A stretch of 64,000 nucleotides of DNA from Pseudomonas coleopterorum. GTDB lineage: Bacteria > Pseudomonadota > Gammaproteobacteria > Pseudomonadales > Pseudomonadaceae. This document shows positions 1 through 9,589 of the stretch, piece by piece (the stretch's first letter is position 1; each line of letters starts with the position of its first letter). Location: NCBI RefSeq assembly GCF_900105555.1, contig NZ_FNTZ01000001.1, positions 2,917,501 through 2,981,500 on the forward strand, given 5' to 3'. The notes beneath the pieces were generated by a model, which saw nothing but the letters and a program-made list of their open reading frames with translations, searched no databases and was not told the origin of the DNA. Position numbers and translations under genes: made by a program.

Positions 1-1080
1 ACGTGCGCGTGCGGCCGTGAGCTGCTCGTCGATGGTCAATTCGGTTATGCGCTCGCCTGCCCAGGCACCCTCCAGCCACGCGAAGAACTCGCACAACGCC
101 GCGCCGTCCTGCTCCATGGCCTGGCGAATGTGCTCTGCCTCTTTTGCGGTCTTGCGTGATTTGCTCAGGGTCGTCGGGTTCAGCGCTTCTATCAGGCTGA
201 CACCGGTGTCGAGGTTTTCGATGATGCCCACGGTGACGCGGGCAGGATCGATCAGGAGCTTTTCACCCCCCGGTATCGCAGCCAAGGCAGCGCCGATCTC
301 GGTGTAATCCCGGACGTCCACGCCTTCCTGAGACAAGTCATCGCGCAGTGTGGGATCGACTCGGGACAGTGCTGTGAACAAGGTTGCCGTGCCCTCGCCG
401 ATCAACGCGAAGGCGACGAAGACCGGATTGTAGGGGACGTCCGAACCGCGCAGATCGAACAGCCAGGCGATATCGTCGAGGGTTGCCAGCAAATGCCACT
501 GAGCGCCGTGGGATCGAATCTGGTCGCGCAGCGCTTTCAGCTTTTCAGCGCGCTCGCGAGCGGCGTACGGCGGCAAATGCGCATAGACAGCTTGCTCCGG
601 CAAAGCGGGACGATCGAGCCAGACCTTTGCAAAGAGGTCGATGTCGGTACGCAGCGACGCCCCCGTGTGTTGCAGTTTTTCGCGCAACTGGCGGGCGGCA
701 GCCACTGCCATGACTGCGCCGTCGACCGCGACCTTAGCGCCAGTGGACATGTGCAATCCCAGCCAATCCAGAGGACCCGGCTGCCCCGCCATCAGTTTGA
801 CCAGTTCGATGCCGCTTCCGGCGAGTTCGACCTGAGCTTGTTCCCAGTAGCGGCTGTCGGCCCAGAGTCCGGCGAAATCGGCGGTCACGATCAAGGTACC
901 AACCGATCCATGAAAACCGGACAACCACTGGCGTGCCTGCCAGTGTTCAGGCAGGTATTCGGACAGATGCGGGTCCGCCGAAGGCACCAGCAAAGCGTCG
1001 ATGCCTTCGCGCTGCATGATCGCGCGCGTCTGGCGCAGACGCTCGGAAATGGGGAAGTGGGCAGAAGGTGTCAGGCTCAT
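1..1080 (-). CDS. Xaa-Pro aminopeptidase, M24B (3' end off the window)
   Basis: The reverse strand reads openly from an ATG at 1080 to the window edge, giving the first 360 residues. The N-terminus (SERLRQTRAIMQREGIDALLV, then DPHLSEYLPEHW, FHGSVGTL and WADSRYW) is that of the long, about 600-residue aminopeptidase P type, with two creatinase-like N-terminal domains before the metallopeptidase domain. The dimetal ligands lie beyond the edge and cannot be checked. The enzyme removes an N-terminal residue preceding proline, in the cytosol. It lies downstream of the cupin-XRE gene on the same strand, separated by 137 bp. The partial state is due to the window, not to decay. Confidence 0.88.
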   Translation of the reverse strand, partial: MSLTPSAHFPISERLRQTRAIMQREGIDALLVPSADPHLSEYLPEHWQARQWLSGFHGSVGTLIVTADFAGLWADSRYWEQAQVELAGSGIELVKLMAGQPGPLDWLGLHMSTGAKVAVDGAVMAVAAARQLREKLQHTGASLRTDIDLFAKVWLDRPALPEQAVYAHLPPYAARERAEKLKALRDQIRSHGAQWHLLATLDDIAWLFDLRGSDVPYNPVFVAFALIGEGTATLFTALSRVDPTLRDDLSQEGVDVRDYTEIGAALAAIPGGEKLLIDPARVTVGIIENLDTGVSLIEALNPTTLSKSRKTAKEAEHIRQAMEQDGAALCEFFAWLEGAWAGERITELTIDEQLTAARAR

Positions 1081-1217
1081 TCGGGCTCCGGTTCGGATGC
1101 TGAATCGTGTGGGTTGCTTTTGTGGACCGATCATGGCGAATGCGGGAGCGCGGGGCAACCTTGGCAGGGAGGTGCGTGGGGACGCCAGGCGGGTGCAGGC
1201 CGCTGTCGGCAGCTACC

Positions 1218-1781
1218 CTAGATAACGACGTTGCGCACGAAGCGCACCAATGTTTCGCTGTCGTTGCGATAGGCATAGGGCTGATTGCTGGGATAGACGA
1301 AGAACTCGCCGGCTGCCAGCTCATGGGAGCGGCCGTCCAGCAGGATGGTCAGTCGTCCTTCACAGACGTAGATCTGTTCGCTCCAGCCTTCGGCATCGGG
1401 CTCCGATGCGTAGGCTTCGCCGGGCTGCAGCAGCCATTCCCACAGTTCGACTTCCTTGCTGGCCACTGTGCTGGCCAACAGCACGGCCTTGCTGCCTGGC
1501 AGCGTACCGACCCAGGCCAGCTCGTTGATGCGACTGGGATCGCGATTCTCGCCGGGCTGGATGAGATCGCTGAAAGCGACATCGAGCGCTTCGGCAATCC
1601 GGTCCAGGGTCGTCAGGCTGACGTTGTTGTCACCGGCTTCTATTGCCACCAGCATCCGGCGGCTGACCCCGGAGCACTCTGCCAGGGCGCTCTGCGAAAG
1701 CCCGGCGGCCTGGCGCAGGCGGCGCACGTTATGACTGACGTGCTGGAGAACCGAGGCTCTGGAAGTGGGGTCTTTGACCAA
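1218..1781 (-). CDS. XRE-family regulator with C-terminal cupin
   Basis: 187 residues from a TTG at 1781. An HTH_3/XRE domain occupies about residues 10-65 (NVRRLRQAAGLSQSALAE, then SRRMLVAIEAG, typical helix-turn-helix). A small cupin follows at about 105-185 (GRLTILLDGRSHELAAGEFFVY), presumably sensing a small ligand. The frame stays open to 1931, but that extension has no conserved look and overlaps the mrp promoter; VKDPTSRASVLQHVS is where homologues as I recall them begin, so I chose TTG. The gene is divergent from mrpA. Such regulators often control amino-acid or polyamine genes; the target here is unknown. Confidence 0.8.
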   Translation of the reverse strand: MVKDPTSRASVLQHVSHNVRRLRQAAGLSQSALAECSGVSRRMLVAIEAGDNNVSLTTLDRIAEALDVAFSDLIQPGENRDPSRINELAWVGTLPGSKAVLLASTVASKEVELWEWLLQPGEAYASEPDAEGWSEQIYVCEGRLTILLDGRSHELAAGEFFVYPSNQPYAYRNDSETLVRFVRNVVI

Positions 1782-1910
1782 GGGGATCTGTGCTCGCTGG
1801 GATAGTCCTGCTGATCGATACAATCGCGGCGGAGCTATCGATGGTAAAAAATTGTCATAAAAAAACAAGTCGTTATGGCGCACCTGTACGATTCTGGCAC
1901 AGCTTGCGGG

Positions 1911-1939
1911 TTGGTGATCACCCAGTGACACCGTATGAT
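1911..1939 (+). promoter_or_regulatory. sigma70-type promoter of the mrp operon
   Basis: TTGGTG (1911-1916), a 17-base spacer, then TATGAT (1934-1939), 31 bases before the mrpA ATG. It lies in the divergent gap between the XRE gene and mrpA. It is a sequence match only; no start site is known. Confidence 0.5.
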
Positions 1940-1970
1940 CCCTTTCAATATTCCTGCAGATTAGAAGCCT

Positions 1971-4889
1971 ATGTCCTTGATAGTACTATTGCTTCTGCCC
2001 TTCGTAGGCAGCTGCGTAGCGGCTATTTTGCCGCACAACGCACGCAACGCAGAATCGCTTCTGGCCGGACTGGTTGCCTTGGTCGGCACGGTACAGGTAG
2101 CCATGCTGTATCCGCAAATTGCCAACGGTGGCGTGATACGCGAGGAATTCCTCTGGCTGCCCAGCCTCGGCCTCAACCTGGTGCTGCGCCTGGACGGCTT
2201 CGCGTGGCTGTTTTCCCTGCTGGTGCTGGGCATCGGGGCGCTGGTCGCGCTCTATGCGCGCTACTACATGTCGCCGCAGGATCCCGTACCTCGCTTCTTC
2301 GCGTTTTTCCTAGCGTTCATGGGTGCCATGCTGGGCCTGGTGATCTCGGGCAATTTGATCCAGATGGTGTTTTTCTGGGAACTGACCAGCCTCTTCTCTT
2401 TCCTTCTCATCGGCTACTGGCATCATCGCGCCGATGCTCGCCGTGGTGCCTACATGGCGCTCATGGTGACCGGCGCCGGTGGGCTGTGCCTGCTGGCTGG
2501 CGTGTTGCTGCTGGGCCATATCGTGGGCAGCTACGACCTGGACAAGGTGCTGGTTGCCGGTGACGCCATTCGGGCGCATGGCCTGTATCCGGTCATGCTG
2601 ACCCTGGTCCTGCTCGGCGCACTGACCAAGAGCGCCCAGTTTCCGTTTCATTTCTGGTTGCCGCACGCCATGGCGGCGCCGACGCCGGTTTCGGCGTATC
2701 TGCACTCGGCGACGATGGTCAAGGCCGGGGTATTCCTGCTGGCCCGGCTATGGCCTTCCCTGTCGGGCAGCGAACAATGGTTCTGGATCGTCAGCGGCGC
2801 AGGGGCTTGCACGCTCATGCTTGGCGCATACGCGGCGATGTTCCAGAACGATCTCAAAGGCCTGCTGGCCTACTCGACCATCAGCCACCTGGGCCTGATC
2901 ACGCTGCTGTTGGGGCTCAACAGCCCGCTGGCAGCGGTGGCTGCGGTGTTCCACATTCTCAATCACGCGACGTTCAAGGCGTCGCTGTTCATGGCCGCCG
3001 GCATTATCGACCACGAAAGTGGAACACGCGACATACGCCGCCTGAGTGGACTGTTCCGCCTCATTCCCTATACGGCGACGCTGGCCATGGTTGCCAGCGC
3101 GGCCATGGCAGGGGTGCCACTGATGAACGGCTTCCTGTCCAAGGAAATGTTCTTCGCCGAAACGGTTTTCATCAGCTCCACCGCCTGGGTCGAGATCGCC
3201 CTGCCGGTAGTCGCGACGCTGGCCGGTATCTTCAGCGTCGCCTATTCACTGCGCTTCACGGTTGACGTGTTCCTGGGGCCCAAAGCCACCGACCTGCCCC
3301 ACATCCCCCACGAGCCGCCGCGCTGGATGCGTGCGCCCGTGGAACTGCTGGTGCTGACCTGCCTGGTGGTCGGCATCTTTCCGGCACAGTCGGTGGCGCC
3401 GTTCCTGGCGGCCGCGGCGATACCTGTTGTAGGTGGCGATCTTCCGGAGTACAGCCTGGCCATATGGCATGGCTGGAATGCCCCCATGGTCATGAGCCTG
3501 ATTGCGATGGGCGCCGGGGTGCTTCTATATGTATTGCTGCGCAATCAGTTCCGTCACGGTCGGCTGCGCTATCCACCGGTGATCGAGCGCTTCAACGGCA
3601 AGCGGCTGTTCGAGCGCTCGCAGGTGGTCATGATGCGGCTGGCGCGCAGGGTGGAGCGACTGCTTACCACCAGACGCCTGCAGGCCCAACTGTTCATGCT
3701 GGTGCTGGTTGCGGTGCTCGCGGGCCTCGCGCCGATGCTCCATAGCGGACTAAGCTGGGGGGATCGACCGAAGATCCCGGGATCAGGTGTCTTCGTGATT
3801 CTCTGGTTGATCGCCATTGCCTGCGCATTGGGCGCTGCCTGGCAGGCTAAGTACCACCGGCTGGCAGCCCTGACCATGGTCAGCGTGTGCGGATTGATGA
3901 CCTGCGTCACCTTCGTCTGGTTTTCCGCACCGGATCTGGCGCTGACTCAGTTGGTGGTCGAGGTGGTGACCACGGTGTTGATATTGCTCGGGCTGCGTTG
4001 GTTGCCTCGGCGGATCGAGGATGTCGCACCTTCCAGGGCGACGCTGGACCGTGCCAAATTGCGCCGTCTGCGCGATCTGGTGCTGGCAGTGGTGGTCGGC
4101 GGCGGCATGGCGCTGTTGTCCTATTCGATGCTCACCCGCGCCACGCCCAACTTCATTTCCGAGTTCTACCTGAGCCGTGCCCTGCCCCAAGGCGGCGGGA
4201 CCAACGTGGTCAACGTCATGCTGGTGGACTTCCGCGGCTTCGATACCCTGGGCGAGATTACCGTGCTTGCCGCCGTGGCCCTGACCGTGTTTGCCCTGCT
4301 GCGGCGCTTCCGCCCACCCAAGGAAAGCATGCAGCTGCCGGCGCAGCAACGATCGCTGGCACCCGACGTGGTCACCGATCTCATCAACCCGCGCGGCGCG
4401 GACGACACTGCGCTGGGCTTCATGATGGTTCCGGCCGTTCTGGTTCGTCTGTTGCTGCCAGTGGCAGTGGTGGTGTCGATGTATCTGTTCATGCGCGGGC
4501 ACAACCAGCCTGGCGGTGGATTCGTTGCCGGCCTGGTGCTGTCGGTAGCGTTCATCCTGCAATACATGGTGGCGGGTACCCAGTGGGTGGAGGCGCAGAT
4601 GCGCCTGCGACCGCTGCGCTGGATGGGTACCGGACTGCTTTGTGCCACTGTCACCGGGATCGGCGCCATTGCCTTGGGTTATCCATTCCTCACCACACAC
4701 ACTGCGCATGTTCATTTGCCGGTCCTGGGTGACTTTCATGTCGCCAGCGCCCTGTTCTTCGACATCGGTGTGTTCACCGTCGTGGTGGGATCCACTCTGC
4801 TGATGCTCACCGCGCTGGGTCACCAGTCGGTGCGTGCTCACCGCCCCTCGAGCCTGCCCAAAGGCATTGCCCCAAAAGGAGCCGTCTGA
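1971..4889 (+). CDS. mrpA: Monovalent cation/H+ antiporter subunit A (fused MrpA-MrpB)
   Basis: 972 residues, far longer than a lone MrpA, because the C-terminus (about 820-960: SMYLFMRGHNQPGGGFVAG) is an MrpB/MnhB domain; no separate mrpB exists in the operon. The N-terminal part is a NuoL/ND5-like proton-translocating membrane protein (HFWLPHAMAAPTPVSAYLHS, with the functional Lys and Glu region around FWELTSLFSFLLIGYW). The complex exchanges cytoplasmic Na+ (or K+) for H+ at the inner membrane and supports salt and alkaline tolerance. It is the first gene of a six-gene overlapping operon, and its TGA overlaps the mrpC ATG by one base. The RBS is weak. Confidence 0.95.
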   Translation: MSLIVLLLLPFVGSCVAAILPHNARNAESLLAGLVALVGTVQVAMLYPQIANGGVIREEFLWLPSLGLNLVLRLDGFAWLFSLLVLGIGALVALYARYYMSPQDPVPRFFAFFLAFMGAMLGLVISGNLIQMVFFWELTSLFSFLLIGYWHHRADARRGAYMALMVTGAGGLCLLAGVLLLGHIVGSYDLDKVLVAGDAIRAHGLYPVMLTLVLLGALTKSAQFPFHFWLPHAMAAPTPVSAYLHSATMVKAGVFLLARLWPSLSGSEQWFWIVSGAGACTLMLGAYAAMFQNDLKGLLAYSTISHLGLITLLLGLNSPLAAVAAVFHILNHATFKASLFMAAGIIDHESGTRDIRRLSGLFRLIPYTATLAMVASAAMAGVPLMNGFLSKEMFFAETVFISSTAWVEIALPVVATLAGIFSVAYSLRFTVDVFLGPKATDLPHIPHEPPRWMRAPVELLVLTCLVVGIFPAQSVAPFLAAAAIPVVGGDLPEYSLAIWHGWNAPMVMSLIAMGAGVLLYVLLRNQFRHGRLRYPPVIERFNGKRLFERSQVVMMRLARRVERLLTTRRLQAQLFMLVLVAVLAGLAPMLHSGLSWGDRPKIPGSGVFVILWLIAIACALGAAWQAKYHRLAALTMVSVCGLMTCVTFVWFSAPDLALTQLVVEVVTTVLILLGLRWLPRRIEDVAPSRATLDRAKLRRLRDLVLAVVVGGGMALLSYSMLTRATPNFISEFYLSRALPQGGGTNVVNVMLVDFRGFDTLGEITVLAAVALTVFALLRRFRPPKESMQLPAQQRSLAPDVVTDLINPRGADDTALGFMMVPAVLVRLLLPVAVVVSMYLFMRGHNQPGGGFVAGLVLSVAFILQYMVAGTQWVEAQMRLRPLRWMGTGLLCATVTGIGAIALGYPFLTTHTAHVHLPVLGDFHVASALFFDIGVFTVVVGSTLLMLTALGHQSVRAHRPSSLPKGIAPKGAV

Positions 4890-5233
4890 TGGAAGAAGTG
4901 ATAGCGATTGCCATCGGCGTACTGGCTGCATCGGGCGTTTGGCTGATCTTGCGTCCACGAACGTTCCAGGTGGTCATGGGCCTCTGCCTGCTGTCTTACG
5001 GGGTCAACCTGTTCATCTTCAGCATGGGCAGCCTGTTCATCGGCAAGGAGCCGATCATCAAGGAAGGTGTGCCGCAGGACCTGCTCAATTACACAGACCC
5101 CCTGCCCCAGGCACTGGTACTGACTGCCATCGTCATCAGCTTTGCGATGACTGCGCTGTTTCTGGTGGTTCTGTTGGCTTCGCGCGGCCTGACCGGCACT
5201 GACCACGTAGACGGCAGGGAGCCCAAGGAATGA
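4889..5233 (+). CDS. mrpC: Na+/H+ antiporter subunit C
   Basis: 114 residues with three predicted membrane helices, NuoK-like (VVMGLCLLSYGVNLFIF), and the usual MrpC C-terminus (DPLPQALVLTAIVISFAMTA). Length matches the family. Its start overlaps the end of mrpA (TGATG) and its end overlaps mrpD (ATGA), so translation is coupled. It is a membrane subunit of the Mrp complex linking the A and D modules. Confidence 0.95.
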   Translation: MEEVIAIAIGVLAASGVWLILRPRTFQVVMGLCLLSYGVNLFIFSMGSLFIGKEPIIKEGVPQDLLNYTDPLPQALVLTAIVISFAMTALFLVVLLASRGLTGTDHVDGREPKE

Positions 5234-6909
5234 GCTGGATGCCCCATCTGATCGCTGCGCCCATCATTCTGCCGCTGTTCACGGCGGCATTGATGATGCT
5301 GCTCGGAGAGAAACACCGTTCGCTGAAAGCACAGATCAACATCATCTCCAGCCTCCTGGGACTGGCGATTGCCTGTTACCTGATGTGGTGGGTCCAGGAT
5401 CAAGGCCAGGCCGGTTCGATTGGCGTGTACTTGCCCGGCAACTGGCAGGTGCCATTCGGTATCGTGCTGGTGGTGGACAGGCTGTCAGCGTTGATGCTGG
5501 TGCTGACGGGCATCGTCGGCGTCTGCGCCCTGCTGTTCGCCATGGCCCGCTGGGATCGGGCCGGCGCGAGCTTCCACGCCTTGTTCCAGATTCAGTTGAT
5601 GGGCCTCTACGGTGCCTTCCTGACCGCCGATCTGTTCAACCTGTTCGTGTTCTTCGAGGTGCTCCTGGCCGCTTCCTATGGCCTGATGCTGCATGGTTCG
5701 GGCAAGGCCCGGGTATCGGCCGGGCTGCATTACATCGCGATCAACCTGCTGGCCTCGTCGTTGTTCCTGATCGGTGCGGCCATGATCTACGGAGTCACGG
5801 GAACCCTGAACATGGCTGACCTGGCCCTGAAGATCCCGTTGGTGCCCGAAGCGGATCGCGGCCTGCTGCATGCCGGTGCTGCCATTCTCGCGACAGCCTT
5901 CCTGGCCAAGGCGGGCATGTGGCCGTTGAATTTCTGGCTGGTGCCAGCGTACTCGTCCGCCAGCGCCCCGGTTGCGGCGCTGTTCGCGATCATGACCAAG
6001 GTGGGCTTCTATACCCTGCTGCGGCTGTGGACCCTGATGTTTTCCGGACAGGCCGGTGCCTCGGCGCATTTCGGCGGTCAGTGGCTGATCTACGGGGGCC
6101 TGGCGACCATCGCCGTGGCGGCCGTCTGCATTCTTGCGGCGCAGCGACTGGAGCGCATGGCGAGCCTGAGCATCCTGATTTCAGCCGGCATCCTGCTGGC
6201 GGCGATCGGTTTCGGGCAGAGCGGGTTGATCGCTGCCGCGCTGTTCTATCTGGTCAGCTCGACCTTGGCACTCAGTGCGCTGTTCCTGCTCGCCGAATTG
6301 ATCGAGCGTTCGCGGTCTGCCAACGAGATTCCCCTGGAGTACGATGCCGACCCTCTGCCAGCTGCAGTCGAGGCATTGCATCCGCCCAAGGGTATCAACC
6401 TGGATGACGAACAGAAGGCCGTGGTAGGCCAGGTGATTCCCTGGACCATGGCCTTCCTGGGCTTGAGCTTCATTGCCTGCGCACTGCTGATCATCGGCAT
6501 GCCGCCGTTGTCCGGGTTCATCGGCAAACTGAATCTGATCGCCGCGTTGTTCAATCCACAGGGTCTCGGGGTGGCCACCGAGCAAACCCCGAGTGCGAGC
6601 GCATGGGTCTATCTGGCGTTGCTGGTCCTTTCCGGACTGGCGTCGCTGATCGCTCTGGCGCGTGTGGGCATGCAGCGCTTCTGGACGCCGCACGAGCGGC
6701 CTTCACCGTTGCTGCGGCTCAACGAGTGTGTACCGATCATGGTCCTGCTGGGATTGTGTGTGTTGTTGGCGATGCGCGCAGAACCGTTACTGCGGTACAC
6801 GGCCGATACGGCGGCCATGCTCGATGATCCCAAGCAATACGTGATGACCGTGCTGGGCGCCCAGCCGGTACCCGGTCCGACTACAACAAGCCTTGAGGGT
6901 GAACCATGA
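5230..6909 (+). CDS. mrpD: Na+/H+ antiporter subunit D
   Basis: 559 residues, a NuoM/NuoN-like multi-helix antiporter subunit. Family signatures include FVFFEVLLAASYGLMLHG (the conserved Glu in TM5) and AKAGMWPLNFWLVPAYSSAS followed by PVAALFAIMTKVG (the conserved Lys region). An ATGA overlap joins it to mrpC, and it overlaps mrpE by 4 bp. MrpD forms one of the two proton-conducting modules of the complex. Length is slightly above the typical 490-500 because of a hydrophilic loop at about residues 360-395. Confidence 0.95.
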   Translation: MSWMPHLIAAPIILPLFTAALMMLLGEKHRSLKAQINIISSLLGLAIACYLMWWVQDQGQAGSIGVYLPGNWQVPFGIVLVVDRLSALMLVLTGIVGVCALLFAMARWDRAGASFHALFQIQLMGLYGAFLTADLFNLFVFFEVLLAASYGLMLHGSGKARVSAGLHYIAINLLASSLFLIGAAMIYGVTGTLNMADLALKIPLVPEADRGLLHAGAAILATAFLAKAGMWPLNFWLVPAYSSASAPVAALFAIMTKVGFYTLLRLWTLMFSGQAGASAHFGGQWLIYGGLATIAVAAVCILAAQRLERMASLSILISAGILLAAIGFGQSGLIAAALFYLVSSTLALSALFLLAELIERSRSANEIPLEYDADPLPAAVEALHPPKGINLDDEQKAVVGQVIPWTMAFLGLSFIACALLIIGMPPLSGFIGKLNLIAALFNPQGLGVATEQTPSASAWVYLALLVLSGLASLIALARVGMQRFWTPHERPSPLLRLNECVPIMVLLGLCVLLAMRAEPLLRYTADTAAMLDDPKQYVMTVLGAQPVPGPTTTSLEGEP

Positions 6910-7394
6910 GTCGCCTGTTTCCTGCTCCGTTGCTGTTGATCGCCCTTGCCATACTGTGGTTGCTGCTCAATGTTTCAATGAGTGCCGGCAACCTCTTGTT
7001 CGCCGTGCTGCTGGGGTGGCTGGCGCCGCTGTTGATGTCGCCGCTACGACCTCAAGCCGTGCGTATCCGTCGGCCCATGGTGATACTGCGGTTGCTGCTG
7101 CGCGTAGGCGGCGGTGTACTGGTGTCGAACCTGCAGGTGTTCTGGCAGGTGTGGAGCATGGACGCTCGCCCGCCACGTTCGGCGTTCGTGGAGATTCCGT
7201 TGCAGTTGCACAATGCCAACGGGCTGGCTGCCTTGGCGGCAGTTGCCACCGTCATTCCTGGCACCGTATGGTCCGAGTTGGCGCTGGATCGCAGCGTTTT
7301 GCTGATGCATGTTCTGGATCTGGATGACGAGGCGCAATTCATCGAGGAATTCAAGGACACCTACGAACGCCCGCTGATGGAGATCTTTCAATGA
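6906..7394 (+). CDS. mrpE: Na+/H+ antiporter subunit E
   Basis: 162 residues: N-terminal hydrophobic helices followed by a hydrophilic C-terminal domain with the MrpE signature (ANAITLTPGT-like stretch, here AAVATVIPGTVWSE) and a C-terminus ending HVLDLDDEAQFIEEFKD. ATGA overlaps occur at both ends (mrpD and mrpF). MrpE is needed for complex assembly rather than ion conduction. Confidence 0.93.
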   Translation: MSRLFPAPLLLIALAILWLLLNVSMSAGNLLFAVLLGWLAPLLMSPLRPQAVRIRRPMVILRLLLRVGGGVLVSNLQVFWQVWSMDARPPRSAFVEIPLQLHNANGLAALAAVATVIPGTVWSELALDRSVLLMHVLDLDDEAQFIEEFKDTYERPLMEIFQ

Positions 7395-7669
7395 GCGCAT
7401 TGCTGTCCAATGCCATCGTCGCGAGCTTGTTCATATTTGCGCTGGCGATGTTGCTGACGCTGATCAGACTGTTCAGAGGACCGTCGGCCCAGGACCGGGT
7501 ATTGGCTCTGGACTACCTGTACATTCTGGCAATGCTGGTCATGCTGGTGCTGGGCATACGTTATGCCAGTGACACCTATTTCGAAGCGGCCCTGCTGATT
7601 GCCCTGTTCGGCTTCGTCGGCTCGTTCGCGCTGGCCAAGTTCCTGCTGCGTGGAGAAGTGATCGAATGA
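7391..7669 (+). CDS. mrpF: Na+/H+ antiporter subunit F
   Basis: 92 residues with three membrane helices and the family motif RLFRGPSAQDRVLALDYL after the first helix. It overlaps mrpE and mrpG by 4 bp each. Small membrane subunit of the Mrp complex. Confidence 0.94.
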   Translation: MSALLSNAIVASLFIFALAMLLTLIRLFRGPSAQDRVLALDYLYILAMLVMLVLGIRYASDTYFEAALLIALFGFVGSFALAKFLLRGEVIE

Positions 7670-8034
7670 ATTCACTCCAGGTTTTACCCTTCTGGGTAGA
7701 GGTGGCCACGGCCATATTGCTGCTCGCCAGCAGTCTGTTCGCGTTCACGGGCGCCTTGGGGTTGCTGCGCTTCAAGGATTACTTCCAGCGCATGCACCCG
7801 CCAGCGCTTGCGTCCACGCTGGGCGCCTGGTGCGTAGCGCTCGCGTCGATCCTGTATTTCTCCTGGCTCAAGCATGGGCCGGTGGTGCATGCCTGGCTCA
7901 TTCCCATCCTGCTATCGATCACCGTGCCGGTGACCACGCTGCTGTTGGCCCGGGCAGCGCTGTTTCGCAAACGCACGGCTGGAGAAGCGGTGCCTGCCGA
8001 GGTCAGCAGCCACCGCAGCGACAGCGGTCACTGA
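7666..8034 (+). CDS. mrpG: Na+/H+ antiporter subunit G
   Basis: 122 residues with three membrane helices and the MrpG motif GLLRFKDYFQRMHPPALASTLG. It is the last gene of the operon and overlaps mrpF by 4 bp. It ends one base from the stop of the convergent binding-protein gene, so there is no room for an intergenic terminator. Confidence 0.94.
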   Translation: MNSLQVLPFWVEVATAILLLASSLFAFTGALGLLRFKDYFQRMHPPALASTLGAWCVALASILYFSWLKHGPVVHAWLIPILLSITVPVTTLLLARAALFRKRTAGEAVPAEVSSHRSDSGH

Positions 8035-8035
8035 C

Positions 8036-9052
8036 TCATTTCAGACTGGCGTTCACTTTGCTGGCTACGTCTTCAGGCAGCCAGGTCTTCCACACTTCAG
8101 GATGGTCCTTCAGAAACGCCTCGCCAGCCTGGCGAGGCGAAGTACGGTTTTCGCTCATGTTGGCCAGGGCCTTGTTCAGTTGATCGATCGGAAGGTCGAC
8201 CTTGGCGAAGAACTCGACCAGTTGCGGATACTCCTGCTGGAATGCCTTGGACACTCCGATCGACAGCTTTGATGGCAGTGAACGGGTGGGCAGCGGCGCG
8301 GGATTGTCAGCATCGGTCAGGGTGGCCCAGGCCTTGGCATCGAACGGTGGCTCTTCAAGCTGGATCAACTTGTAGCGGCCCAACAGGGGAGTCGGTGACC
8401 AGTAGTAGAAGAGCACGGGCTTGCCGCGACGGATGGACGAGGCGATCTCGGCGTCCAGTGCGGCGCCGGAGCCCGAACGGAAATTGACGTAGTCGTCGGT
8501 CAGCTTGTAGGCCTTGAGTTTTTGCGCGTTGACGACCTCGGATGTCCAGCCAATGGGGCTGTTGAGGAAGCGGCCTTTGTCTGGGCTTTCCGGATCCTTG
8601 AAAACATCCTTGTAGCGCGGTAAGTCGGCGACGCTGCGCAGATCCGGCGCCAGCGGCTTGATACCTTTGGCGGCGTCACCCTTGATCACGTATTCAGGCA
8701 CGAACCAGCCTTCGGTGGCGCCTTTGACGGTGTCACCCAAGCCGATCACCTTGCCCTCGGCTTCGGCCTTGACCCAGACCGGACTGCGGCCGGCCCACTC
8801 TTCGGCAATGACCTGGATGTCGTTCTTGGCCAACGCCGTTTCCAGCGTGATGGTCGTGCCAGGCTGGGTATCGGTGGGCAGGCCGTAGCCCTTCTCGACG
8901 ATATAGCGCAACAGTTCGGTAATGAGGCTGCCACTCTCCCAGTTCAGGTCGGCGAACTGGATGGGCGTGGTTTGCGCGTGGGCCGGAAGTGTTGCGGTCG
9001 ATAGCCAGAGGCCGGCGCCACAGGCGACAAGCCAGGCACGTAATCCTTTCAT
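8036..9052 (-). CDS. Glycine betaine/choline-type ABC substrate-binding protein (orphan)
   Basis: 338 residues: a signal peptide (residues 1-26, cleaved after LPAHA) and an OpuAC-type periplasmic binding domain. The start FADLNWESGSLITELLRYI, the internal EEWAGRSPVW and PVLFYYWSPTPLLGRYKL carry the Trp/Tyr residues that usually form the quaternary-amine cage in ProX/OpuAC proteins. No permease or ATPase gene is adjacent, so it probably serves a transporter encoded elsewhere, as several orphan OpuAC proteins do in Pseudomonas. Convergent with mrpG. Ligand specificity (betaine, choline, carnitine) cannot be told. Confidence 0.85.
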   Translation of the reverse strand: MKGLRAWLVACGAGLWLSTATLPAHAQTTPIQFADLNWESGSLITELLRYIVEKGYGLPTDTQPGTTITLETALAKNDIQVIAEEWAGRSPVWVKAEAEGKVIGLGDTVKGATEGWFVPEYVIKGDAAKGIKPLAPDLRSVADLPRYKDVFKDPESPDKGRFLNSPIGWTSEVVNAQKLKAYKLTDDYVNFRSGSGAALDAEIASSIRRGKPVLFYYWSPTPLLGRYKLIQLEEPPFDAKAWATLTDADNPAPLPTRSLPSKLSIGVSKAFQQEYPQLVEFFAKVDLPIDQLNKALANMSENRTSPRQAGEAFLKDHPEVWKTWLPEDVASKVNASLK

Positions 9053-9121
9053 GCGGGGTTCCTCGGTAACAGTCGATGACTTGGGTAAGTCACCTTACTG
9101 TAGCGCAGGTTCCCCGAAGCA

Positions 9122-9589
9122 TTATTCGCTGGGTTTGAAGGTCAGTTCGCCCTTGCGCCATTTGGCTGCCTTGGCGGTCGCCGCTTTCAAGGTCTTGCCC
9201 AGATTTTCCTCGATGCGCTCGTGGGCAGCGAAGACCAGCATCACGGTCTGACCTTCCTTGAACACGATGCCTTCGCCCTGCGCCATGCTGACGAACGCAT
9301 ACTCGCCCAATCCGTAGACAGTGAGTTTGATATCGCGAAACTTGAGTTCGAACTTGCCACCTTCGCGGCTCGGCAAAACCGCAGCGCGGAAGTGATCGCC
9401 TACTTTGAGTTCCAGTCGAGGTTTGTCGTCGACCACCAGAGCGGACTCGGTATCGAGTTCGGCCATGTAGATGCCTTCCGCGCTTTGCTCGGTGACATAG
9501 ACGAAACGCGACTGAAAGAGTTTGACCAACTTCGCACGCAAATCGCCGAGCACGAACAGTGCGTGCATATCCAGATTAGTTACTGCCAA
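9122..9589 (-). CDS. Conserved hypothetical protein
   Basis: 155 residues from TTG at 9589, preceded at good spacing by GAGGA. The frame is open to 9613, but the TTG start with its RBS gives MAVTNLDMHALFVLGDLRAK. No signal peptide or membrane segment. The middle is beta-rich (GKFELKFRDIKLTVYGLGEY) and the C-terminus basic. I do not recognise a named domain; it looks like a small cytosolic Pseudomonas protein of unknown function. It lies upstream of the binding-protein gene on the same strand (69 bp gap). Confidence 0.65.
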   Translation of the reverse strand: MAVTNLDMHALFVLGDLRAKLVKLFQSRFVYVTEQSAEGIYMAELDTESALVVDDKPRLELKVGDHFRAAVLPSREGGKFELKFRDIKLTVYGLGEYAFVSMAQGEGIVFKEGQTVMLVFAAHERIEENLGKTLKAATAKAAKWRKGELTFKPSE